Assembly (NCBI GenBank): GCA_030248215.1 | Contig: JASANG010001402.1 | Span: 450,501-514,500 of the forward strand | Origin: Enoplolaimus lenunculus | Taxonomy: Eukaryota > Nematoda > Enoplea > Enoplida > Thoracostomopsidae | Direction of reading: 5' to 3' | Length of the DNA: 64,000 bases | In this document: one piece after another, positions 12,564 to 24,100 of the stretch | How positions within the stretch are numbered: position 1 is the first letter of the stretch | Layout: every line of letters begins with the position of its first letter | Notes under the pieces: model-generated | Told to the model about the DNA's origin: nothing | Seen by the model: the letters and a program-made list of their open reading frames with translations, nothing else | Database searches by the model: none | Program-made: the position numbers and the translations under genes

Positions 12564-13034
12564 AGCCAATGTAAAGAACAAGGGCGCAAGTGTTCTGTGC
12601 TCCACTCTCAAAAAGGGGGAGTAGTGTTAGTCGATTGCAAAGTGCGAGGCTTGGGGGCGTGCAGCTTTTTTGCACATACAGCATAATAATAAGGATAGCT
12701 ATATTTTAAGGGTAGACAGGTAAAATGTTTCGGGTAGAAGGTTCTGGTTTTTAATTGGTACTGGCGGTTACTGGAAAAGTTGTGTATTACGGTTTATGTT
12801 TGTTAAGCGAATAAAATTGATTATACGGCGCTATTCAAATTAGCTGCATCCGGAGTTACAATTCTTAAGCCTAAGCGTAAGAATGAGCATATTACTAAGC
12901 CTAAACCTAAGCGTTAGAATGAGCATATTCCTAAGCGTAAACCTAGACAAACAAAAAACTGTAATCTAAAACTTAACCTGACTCTTTTCTAGTCCCACAG
13001 AAAAACTGTTGCGCCCCTGATCTTTACATGGGCA
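12564..13034 (-). mobile_element. Family C, long variant with extra internal DNA (C2)
   Basis: The ends are AGCCAATGTAAAGAACAAGG and CCCCTGATCTTTACATGGGC. A perfect 8-bp target duplication, TCGGGTTT, lies at 12556-12563 and 13035-13042. About 260 bp (12604-12865) is not found in the short copies; the CCTAAG arrays follow it. Confidence 0.85.
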
Positions 13035-13476
13035 TCGGGTTTGAACCACAATTTTTACGTCAAAACGTACAGCCATACGAAGGGAACATTCTGAAAATTA
13101 CAGATAAAAGTTTACTTTGTAGAAATTAGCATTTTTATACAAGCTTTACGGGTTCCTGAAAACGGAAAAAATATATTATGGTGTCGACGAACAGGACTCG
13201 AACTCTTGTGCCAGCATCTCTGTTTGTAGCTTAATTAATGTTGACCATGTGAACGGATTTAGTCGAAATATTCAAGGTACCAGTTCGGAAAATTTTTACA
13301 TTTGGCTCTGGATGGGCACGATAATATCCACAAATGACCCTAGGGTATACCAGGTTTGATAACAGGAAACCGTCCGTTGCGGTTTTAATGATTATAGCTT
13401 TGCCTATTCCTCTCTGCTTGTATTCTCAAATGTATGTAGCACCTATTACACGTCGATGACAAGCCTTGCAGTTATC

Positions 13477-13648
13477 GGCCCATGTATAGAACAGGGCTGG
13501 ATCGTTTTTCGGAGGGGCTATAACAGAGTTAGATTAAGCTTTAGACTAATTTTTTCGGTAAGCTTAGGCTTAGTAATAGGCTCATCCTTACGCTTAGGCT
13601 TAGGAATATGCTTAAACTACTGTTCCGGCCCTGTTCTATACATGGGCC
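13477..13648 (+). mobile_element. Family B MITE, TTAGGC core (B3)
   Basis: GGCCCATGTATAGAACAGGG and CCCTGTTCTATACATGGGCC are near-perfect inverted ends. The flanks CAGTTATC/CAATTATC differ by one base. Confidence 0.9.
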
Positions 13649-14854
13649 CAATTATCGATAGAATGAACCCCGCAATTTTCAAATAATATTTCGCACAAAA
13701 TTTACTTTTGTATGTTGAGGTCAACAGCAACTATATTTGCCTTCTGTCAATTCATCCCCCAGATTCAAGTTTTCCAGATGACAGTCTCACACTCTCAGGC
13801 ATTTAGTTTCAGATCTAATAATCCACTAATGAGTCTAGAAAATTTGAATTTAGACGGAAGTATACAATTGTAGTAAATACGTTCTAGTCCTTGACCCTTT
13901 TATACGCGAAAATAATGCTAATTGAGATAGAAGACCGCTTGGAGTAGGCATACTAACGCTGCGGGCATTGTTAAAACTAAACAATAGCTATCGTAGGGCA
14001 GATATTCACTGTAGGAGTTCGAGATTTAGAAGGGAATAGAATTATAGGTTTCTAGGAACAGATGGTTTACAGTTCACTCAAAATAATATTTCTTCTGATA
14101 TTTAAGTAAATTTTTTTAAATTTAACAAATATAATTAGCACACGGTGCACTTAAAAGATATTTCTGTTGTACCAGAAAAGTTTTCAAAAAAGTTTTGAAA
14201 TAAAGTCTAAAAATATTACGTTTTCCTGTTATTTTTAGAAAAATTCTCTTAGGTATGACAGAAAAACGTTTCAGATTTGCTGCCACAGAACATACTTTTC
14301 AGAATAAATTCAGAAATATTTTTTGTGTGATACAGGGACGTTTGGTGGAAGGTTGATCGAGACGTTTACAATTAAGTACTAGGATAACTTTAAGACAAAA
14401 GAGCTGTTAGGCTAGAAATTGTTTTACGTTGTAATGCATATACTGAAATCGTAGCTAAAGTCGGTTTTTTACTACAGTGTTTTGTAGTTCATTTATCTCC
14501 CACCTTTAAGCCAACACGCAAGTTCATAGATGGAAATATTGCCTTTCTCGGAACCAATTCTAGACAGATTATAGTGTTTTATGTTCAGTAAATATATATT
14601 TACATATACACCCCTGGTATATATTTTTGAAAACGAACAAATTATTCAGCCGAAGGAATCACGGGGGCCGTAGAAATCACAGGGATCAAGGATTGCCTCT
14701 GTTATCAAAGATAACTCCAAAAGGGAAGCAACGCTTGTAACAATAAACATACACCTTAGTGACATTGGTTATCACACAGGCCCGCTTAAAAACCGAGTTT
14801 AGTTCTACAGCAGGCAGCAGTCAAATGTTGTTTTTATTCATCAACAAAGCATTA
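13649..14854. other. Non-coding stretch before the first Ig exon
   Basis: No exon was recognised. A signal-peptide exon for the FGFRL1-like gene was looked for here and not found. Confidence 0.4.
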
Positions 14855-14855
14855 T

Positions 14856-15127
14856 TTAACCGTTTATCACATGAATATTTTCTATTTCATCTGAGACCTA
14901 CTTTTATGCTAAGATTCGAACACCGTTATTGGAGTGGGGAGCGTTTACCATCACCACTCGGCTATAGGAGCTTGACGCTCGAGCCCGAGGTGACTCTCAC
15001 GTCTTGTGGTGATTTAGTACTACTATGTATACGTGTTGCAATTGTTAAACACTGTGCTATATATATTTTTAATGTATATACAATGCGCTGAGTTCCTCAT
15101 AGTCAACTCTTTGTGACAAGGGGTTAA
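14856..15127 (-). mobile_element. Family I tRNA-like element, copy 1
   Basis: Inverted ends TTAACCGTTTATCAC and GTGACAAGGGGTTAA. On the minus strand 14971-14910 looks tRNA-like: TATAGCCGAGTGGTGA (A-box-like) and GGTGTTCGAATC (B-box-like). It ends about 50 bp before the Ig1 exon. It is either a tRNA-derived SINE with fortuitous ends or a MITE that captured a tRNA. Confidence 0.6.
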
Positions 15128-15177
15128 AATGAATCTATTTTTTAATTTGACTTTGAAAATATGTTTATTGTTTTTAG

Positions 15178-18100
15178 TGCCTCCATCGTTGAAACCTGGC
15201 GCTGAATCAGAAATTTACGTTGACGAAGGTACCCGCGGATTTCGTTTGCCGTGTCCAGCGCTGTCGGATAGTCCGTTGTTTTTTGGATGGCAAAAAGACT
15301 CGCATACAATCGGCGCTGGATGGATGAATTTTCGTCTAATGGGAAACGGAGATCTCAAAATCAAAACTGTGACCCCAGAAGATAAAGGCGTCTATGTGTG
15401 CCGTGCGGCAAACGGATTTGGTTCGGTCCAGTTTACGTATTCGTTAACAGTTAATGGTAAGTCGCTGCAGTTTAATCGCCGATAATGGTAAATTTGTAAG
15501 ATTTAATGTATTAAAACCAGGGTGTAATCGGATATCGGTTTCCGGTAAAAATCGGTGTCCGTGTTCGTTTGCGTTATAGAAATACCAGAAATTCTGTTAT
15601 TTTTGTGCTCAAAATTAGCTAAAAATCACGTATAAACGCACAATCTTTATTACATATATGCACTAATTGACCGATATGAAGCGAAAATTACGAAATTGAT
15701 CCAAAATCTTTAACATTTCGATGCATCTGCTGATTTGTCTCTTCTCAAGTTTTAACAGACAGAACCGGTGACTATTTGCATGCTTCAATTGTTGTAGTCA
15801 AAAATAAAACAACATCTTTAAAACTTTTATACTTCAATATCTGTTTTCCGTTTACGTTATTTTCTATCCATTTACACCCTGACTAAAATATTGGCAAATA
15901 CCGTCTGTTGAATTGCGGGTACCAGTTTTAATTTGCTTGTCATTACGTTTAGGTTTGCAAGTATAAAACATTGTTATTGCAGACAATGTGATTTTCATAA
16001 TTGATAGTCCTGCATGGTAGAGTTGTGAAACGTTTTATTGGGGACGCGTCGAGCCTGTTCGGCGGCCGGGGGGAGGGTGCTTATTGTAACGTCAACCCTG
16101 TACCAGAGTTATTTTCCTATAGCCAGATATGTGTGAAAATGCGGCCCGTGTAAAGATCACTGGCGGAGAGTTTTTCTGTGGGACTGCAATAGAGTAACCT
16201 TAAGCTTTCGACTAATGTTTTTGCTTGGCTTTAGGCTTAGGCTGAGGCTAAGGAATATGCTCACTATTACGCTTAGGTTTATGCTGAGGTGTAGGCTTAG
16301 GCTTAGGCTTAGGAATATGCTTATAATACTGTTCCGCCCGTGTTCTTTACATTGGCTGAAAATGTTTCAAACAGCGTTGGGGTCATCAACCTCAATTAAG
16401 TCAAAATAACACTAGAACTGCATGTTTTTACATTTCTTTAAGTTTACGCACTATATTTATCCGCAGAAAATACCAGATTTCATTTCACAGAAACGAACAA
16501 GGCATGATTTTCTACGACATCCAGGCGAGAACGGACAAAATTTATATATCCTTTGCTATCAACATCCCAAATACGGGAGTCGTTATCGTTCTTAGGCTTC
16601 GTTAACTCTTTCGCCGAGTTATATATTTTTCCTATACCAAAAATTGGTTAGCCTTTGTTGCGTGAAACGTTTTTTTCACCCCTGAACATTGTCATCTTTG
16701 TGGCAACTTTGTCCAAGATTTTTGATTGACAGGCTGTTTCGATACTTGTCACATTTGGCAACAGATTGTTTAAAGATGCGTGTGCGCTAATTTTTAAACA
16801 TTTACTACCGTAAACGTTTTTTTTTGCTTTGAAATAGTTTTTTGACGAGTCTAAAAACAATCTACCGTATACATGATTACGGTGAGGTACAGTACCGGAG
16901 CAGGCTAGGGTTGGGGGTCCCTCAAAATTCATGGGTGAGGACACCTTGTACTGATCATGATATTTTTCAAGTTTTCAAATCTTGTTTGGGTGGCGGACCC
17001 TCTTTGGGGTGGGCCCCCAGATGGTATGGACGGTGGCTGATCGGGCCCTAGTGAGGTAGAACAACACTTTCAAAGCAAACATGGTTTCAAATGTAAATTT
17101 TAGCGTTGTAGTTTCAAATCACTGCAGCGGATTTGAACCGCTCAAATATGCGCAAAAATTTTCAAAATCGAACCATATTTGACCATACGCCGGCTCAAGG
17201 AGATATCCGAAAACATCCGCACATATCATCTATCAATTATATGGTCGTGGGCCAATCTGCTATTTGAGCAAATTACTAATTGGCCTAGACCAAGCTGAAT
17301 TTCTGAGCAAACGACTCTTTGGTGGTCCAGGCCAATTAGGATTTGGTTTGAGTAGCCGATTGGCCTGCGACATGTATATGTTCCAAAACAAGCCAGCTAC
17401 ACCGTGAAAAAGTGAACGAAATATTATAATTCTTCACATTGGCAAATTGTTAACGGTTTAATATAGGCAGTGCCAATCGAACAAATATCTTTAGGGCGTC
17501 CAGGGTCGTCACATTTTGTTCCACATTGATTGAAGCTGCGGCCCATGTTACTTTAAGGGGTGTTCAGGTTCCTGGTGGGTCTATAAAAGAGTGGGTTTAG
17601 ATTCTGGATTACAATTTTTTGCTTAGGCTTAGGTTTAAGTTGAAGCTTCGGCTTAGGAACGCATTTTTGCAACGCTTAGGCTTAGGCTTAGGAATACGCT
17701 TAATCTACTGTTACTCCCCTAAAAGTAACATTGGCCGAAGCTGCAGTGACTACGACATATACGCGCAAGCAAAGCCGTATTGTTTAAACATTGAATCCAA
17801 TTTGCATATTTTGATTGAGAGTTCAAAATTTAAAATTGAATGCGTTTAAATGGTTGGTTGAAATTTGAACGCACATTTAAATCAAACGTAGCCGGTCACC
17901 TGATAAACACATTTTAAGGCTACGGAGGCCGTCGTCATATGATTTAGCTTTAAGATATGGTATGGGTGTGTACACTACAGCTGTCTAATGGTTGAATATT
18001 AAAATTTAGGCCTAGTGGTAATGCGGCTATAGATGGAACCAAAGGGTGGGGGGTCGGTCGTCTAGGGCGGCGACACCTCGCTTATTGTGCAGGGGGCGAT

Positions 18101-21100
18101 GTGAACTTCGACATTTTGGCTTGAGGAGAAAAATAACCAGTTGTATGAATTTTATAATTTTGGTCCTTGTTCCTTCGGGTAATATTTCATATTTTGTCCC
18201 AGCAGATTTGTAAAATTGTGCTACCGCCAATGGTGTGGGTGAGAGTCGTATCATTTATGTAAAGACAAGTAGCATAGTATAGAAAACGTATGTCAGGGAT
18301 TTTGTTCCAAGCATTCCCTCTCAGCAGGCCCAAGATAGAGCGGGCACGCAGCCAGAAGAACGCAGGACGTAGGCCGCTGGCTAAAGTGAAGCCGGGAAAG
18401 ATTCAGTCCGTCTGATTCCTAGAATAAACTTTTACCTCTCTTATAAAAGTTTCAACCTCGCTAGTAAGTTATCTGATATCCTTTGATGCCTCTGCTAAAA
18501 ATCCCCTCTAGGCAGGACAGCAATTTACGGACTTGGCAGGATGGCCCAGATTCCAGCGGACAAAGTTTGCATTGCGAAAACAAGTTTTAGTTTGATTTTT
18601 AAGTCACGGGAAAAGCTCGTAAGTCCCCTCCAACAGGACCTAACACTCCGAGTTTAGTACGATCCTTGCAGTAGGGGCACCGTTCTCTACCACGTCTTAA
18701 TCCCGATCCGTGTATCATTTCGTCTGTCAAACTCGATTATGCTGCCAGCACACGTCATTATATCTTGATTTCATAGAACAAGTGCTTCACAACTGTGTCG
18801 AAATTGCAAGCCTAATCACAAATTGCAATCAATACTGTGACCACATCTTGTCAAACAGGTTAAATAATCTTGACATTGTGTATCAAAAAAGATTGCTATA
18901 GATTCGAAACTTTGTTGCTGTCAAACTTTTAAGCCTCGTATCGCCACCAACGCCACCGGAAATAAACGCGAGTGAAAATTTAGCTGTTATTCGATAATCA
19001 AAATCAGATATTAAAATTGACTTGAATAAATAAAGTTTTGCGATGGCGCCGTAAAGCCAGCGGTGTAGCTAATGGGTTGCAGTTGTTATTTGAAACGATG
19101 AACGCAGGTCAACAATCACAACAAACCCTTGAATTAGTTTGTGGCTATTATACTGAATGATGGTCTTGTATGGTACTGGTGAAAATATATTTGTCAGTTG
19201 GTGATAAGTCTTGTAACTTTTGAAAGCATCAAAGATCAAGATTGGATGAATTGGAATTTTGGCAAAGATCGCTTAGTTCAGCAGTGCATATGTCGTAGGC
19301 CAATCTTCTGTTCAGGCCAATTAGCAATTGGCCTAGGCCAGTATGCTATTCGAAGCAAATAGCAGTTTGACCTACACCAAACAGGGATTGTAGAATGTCG
19401 CAAAACAACAGTGATGTAAAACCAACGCTGCATGGTTAACGGTGTTGCGTCTGTTCAAGTAATCAAATCAGATTGATTTGTAAGGTCAGTAGCAGTTTAG
19501 TCCATGCTAAGCTGCTGTTACGCAAAATAGCTTATTGGCCTAAGCCAATTTGTGATTGGCCTAAATTGCAGACTCTGCCGGAGCCTGAAACAGACCTCCG
19601 GTTGTACCCTGCTAAACAACAATAAAGCCAATAACCGTAAATTGTTTGTAGAGGGACAAGCAGCCAAAAATGCAAGAAAAATTGTTTGCTACATTAGAAT
19701 TCCGGTATTGCTGTCGATGAGTTTTTGGGGCTGGTAGGTGAAAATGACCGTTTTGAAAACGTCTCTGCGATCACCCCGTACGCCATAATCGGTGGGCCTG
19801 ACAACCTTCCGGTACGCTTATAAATTTCGCAGACGAGATTTAACCCCCCCCCCCCCGATAGGAAATGAGTTATTATCCGCTATCCGCCCTCCGATGCTGA
19901 CATTGAGTACTCGCCGTCCGGCGCAAAATTCCCAAACTCTTGGTCAACTAATTTTCACTCGATTCAAATTTTTTCAACTCAACCGTAAAATTGACGACCT
20001 GTCATCGCGTTTCGAAGTTTGAAATTTCAATTTGAAAACTGTGATGCGTCCTCCAAAATTAATGTCGACGATATTCTCAACGTCAAAACTTGTCAACTTG
20101 AACAAATTTGGTGAAAATATTTCAACAAGGGAGAGCTAGGGTGGATTCAGAGACGGCGGCGTGGGAGGGGGCTAATCTAGGAGCGTGTGTTCTCACGAGT
20201 AATGTTCAACGTTTAGCACAATGTGATCCGAATCCGCGCATTTTGTAACGATGAATTTTTGAAAAATAATAATTTAGGAATTTGTTAAATTTCAATCGAA
20301 GACAGAGATATAAAGCAACAAACAGCTAAATACAGTTTTTAGTTTTCAAATCAAAGTACGAATCTGAATATCCACATTTATTACGTACAAGTATTTGCAG
20401 TGGCAACCATACACGTGTACGGTACACTGCAAATTTCAGTGAGTTGGATTTAACTCCAGAATGAGTTGAATCATTCAGTCTGAGTTAGGACTTTCAGAAC
20501 TCAGAAATTTGAGTTGATTCAAAACTCACCCAGAGTCAACTCAACTCATAGTGACTTAATGTTTACTGGTATTAATTCAGAAATAACCAACTCGCTAGCT
20601 GAATTGATTAATCAACTCATTGGAATTTACAGTTGAAATTTTTGGACAATTCAGGCATGTGCAAGTTACGTCTGCTGAAACTAGCACGTGTGAGTAGGGA
20701 ACTCACAATGTTCTTTTAGGTTAAATTTAAGGTAAAATAATACGCAGCAAAAACAAACATTTGTTTGCGATGTCTGAGATTTTCAACAAATGTTTAAAGC
20801 TGTTAACCCTAATAAATAAAAAGCTAAACAAACCATCGGAAAGTTAAAACCAACAACTTCGCGAATTTTATACATGTCGTAGGCCAATCAGCGATTCAGG
20901 CCAATTACCAAATGGCTAGGCCAATCTGCTATTCTGAGCAAATAGCAGGTTGGCCTACACCAAATAACGATTGTAAAATGCAGCAAAACAACAGTGATGT
21001 AAAACCAACGCTGATTGGTTAACGGTACTGTGCCTGTCAAAATAATCAAATCTGATTGGTCAATAAGTTTAATAGCAGTTTAGACTAGGCGAAACTGCTA

Positions 21101-24100
21101 TTACGCAAAATAGCAAATTGACATAAGCCGATTAGTTATTGGCCTGGATAGCAGATTGGCCTACAACATATATAAGTATACAACTTAATGGAATATTCAT
21201 AAATGCCATGTCTTTTACGAAATAATTAGTTTCGTTCGAAAACAGCACCAAAATTTCAATCTGTTTTTTATTAAATTTCAGGCAAAAATGGCAACGCAAT
21301 TCATCCAGCGCTACCCAGTTCTCCAAAGCCTGGCCCTGCAATCAACGAGGATAACGCTGCAACCAGGTTACCCTCGCCAGCACGGCCTGGAGCAGATTTA
21401 CCCGAAGATTTTCGCAACGAAATTACCCACGAAATTTTAGACAACGAGTTGCTTGACAACAATAACAACAACAATAACAACAACAATAATAATAATAATA
21501 ATGATTTATATGATGACGATGACACAATTACCATAGTAGAATACGGTGATGAAAGTGACTTACCTGGTGATAACTCGGCCAGAGGCGAAAATCGTTGGCG
21601 GCGGCCATTTTGGCGAAATCCGGCCGAAATCTCGACAATGACCCAAGACGCGATCATCAAAGAAATTGGTGCACCTGCTCGGCTCCGATGTTTGGCAGGC
21701 GGAAATCCGAAACCACAGATTCGATGGCTGAAAGTAAGAGAAAGGCCGCAGTTAGTGGCCGCAGCTACGGCACCACCTTCCGCTCGTACCCTTTACGAGG
21801 AGGCCGGCACCTGGGATCCGCCCGTAAAAACCGATTCGCCTTGCTGGTACTACAACAGATCTTGAGCCGTCGACCCAATCCCGGTTAACTCTGCCTTAAA
21901 ATATTTTTTATTTTCGTTTTCCTATATTTCGTTATGTTTTAATTATTTGTCCCGTTTTATTGTTTTAATGTTTTCTTTGTTGCAGATTAACTTTTAGCTT
22001 AAGCCACAACGTCTTTGTGTCGACGCGTGAACTGGAACTTAGCACTTTTAGATGTTGTGGTTTTTGATTAAAAGGCCGGCTGCTATAATACTCCATCATT
22101 GGAACCTCATGGTCGAGAAATTGAGTACTGCGTATACGCGTAATAATTGTTAAATACTGAGCATTGTGTATTATTGTTTCGTATTTACAGTTTGCAGAAA
22201 GCATCGAATAAATTAAATATAAAGCTCGTTTTATATTTCAGGATGGCCGGTCGTTTACAAAGGGCCACGCCAATGGCTGGGCGTTGCATTTACGCAATTT
22301 GCAACCTGCAGATTCGGGGCAGTATACTTGTCGAGTATCAAACGATCACGGAACTATCAACGCTACTTTTTCAATACTTGTATCATGTAAGTGCATTTGA
22401 ATATTTTAAGAATTTCTTAAAATTAAAGTCTCAATGTAAGACACCGCTGCCAGAACGGGCTCGTAGCCAAGGGTAGGGGGCAAGAAGAGGAAGCTAAGCC
22501 CCCTGTTGGAAGATTTTGGCCTCCTTAATAATTGTCAACCTTGCTTGTAAGTCGACGAAAACCCATTCCGCCGGAATTCTATCATCAAACTTGATAGACA
22601 AAAGTCAGCAACAGCAGCACTCGTGCCGGAGGTTTCGGCAGTTTCGGTAGTGAAATTTTGCATAGTTTTACAAAATTTATTTGTTTTGTGCGTTTTGTAT
22701 TGAACTTTTGGTACAATTTTGGTTAAAAACGCTGGCGAACTTTCGCAAAAATCATCTGCATAAAAACCAGAATATTTAACAAAACCATACAGATATTTGC
22801 TATTAAATTAACGAATTAAACATCATTTTAACTGCCTAATTTCGCTTCACTTCTGGTTTCACTTCCGGGCCTGGAAAATATTGTTGACATCAATTTCAAG
22901 TTCGATTTATACAAAAAACCTTTTCCTTGTCGAGCATTATCTTGTCTTATACAGTATAAATGTAGGCTCGCTCCGGTAAAGAGCGGATATAAAAACTAAG
23001 CAGCATTATTTCCAAAAGTTACCATCAATGATGCCGCAAGTCTATAAGTTTCAATAGCCGCCTACCCTTGGCCCCTACTAAACTTATGGTGTTCCCGTTA
23101 GATCCGACCGAGATGTCCCGAGCGCCGGGTAGGTTGCAACTATAGTCATTCACGCTTGGTAATTGTGTATCCACGGGTCACAGGTACAAGTCTAGAGGTT
23201 GCATTGATATCTTTATAGATGCCTTGTTTTATTGGGGGGTCGAAGCACCGACGGTGATGCCAGGATAGACATGCACCTCCCCCATGACAAGTTTTTGAAA
23301 CATTACTACCGATTTGCTTATCCAATAGTATTTTCTGGGTCGTCCTGTATCAATTGTAATTTCTTGGTATACGTCACTGCTACGAAAAATAGTCGTAAAT
23401 ATATTTTCATACAATAGACGATTTGTGTTTCAGCGCGAGAGCTTATTCCGCCGGAATTCCATCGTTCACATCCGGTCAATAGTACCGTATCCGAAGGTGA
23501 CACTGCTGTGCTGTACTGTAAAGTTCGAAGCAAACTGCCACCACATATTCAGGTTAGACGGACAGATAGAGATACTGGATTGTGTTTCAATATAACGTCA
23601 AGGTAGACGCTTGCGTAGACCGATAAGAAAATGACCATTTCGACATCCGAAGACATTAACATACACTGCAAAAAATGGTGAGTCAAATTGACTCTCTCGG
23701 AAAGAGGCTTTTCCTGACTACCCAAACAAACTGAGTCAAAATTTGACTCCGCCACAGTCAAATTGAGTCGAATATGACTCGGGTGGAGTCGAATTTTGAC
23801 TCAGTTTGTGTAGTCAGAAAAGCCTGTTTCGGAGAGAGTCAGTTTGACTCACCATTTTTTGCAGTGTACTTATATTAAAATTCTTTATCCGTAACTTAGT
23901 ATGTCAATCTGCATTTAACTTTTATCCTTTCAGTATCGATAACAAACCTCCTACAACTTTGCTTTATATCAAGGGCACTGCTGTCTCTGACAGCGAAAAT
24001 TTTTCTACCAAGAAATTGTTCGCGTTCCGCCGTCTAGCGCTTGCAGACGCACAAAAAGTGTACTGCAGTTATCTTGAACGGGCATTGTTTAATTTGGTTT

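Noticed and set aside
17618-17700. TTAGGC arrays as telomere remnants or a chromosome fusion point
   Set aside because: They are always inside short elements with inverted ends and target duplications, and they are degenerate and scattered.
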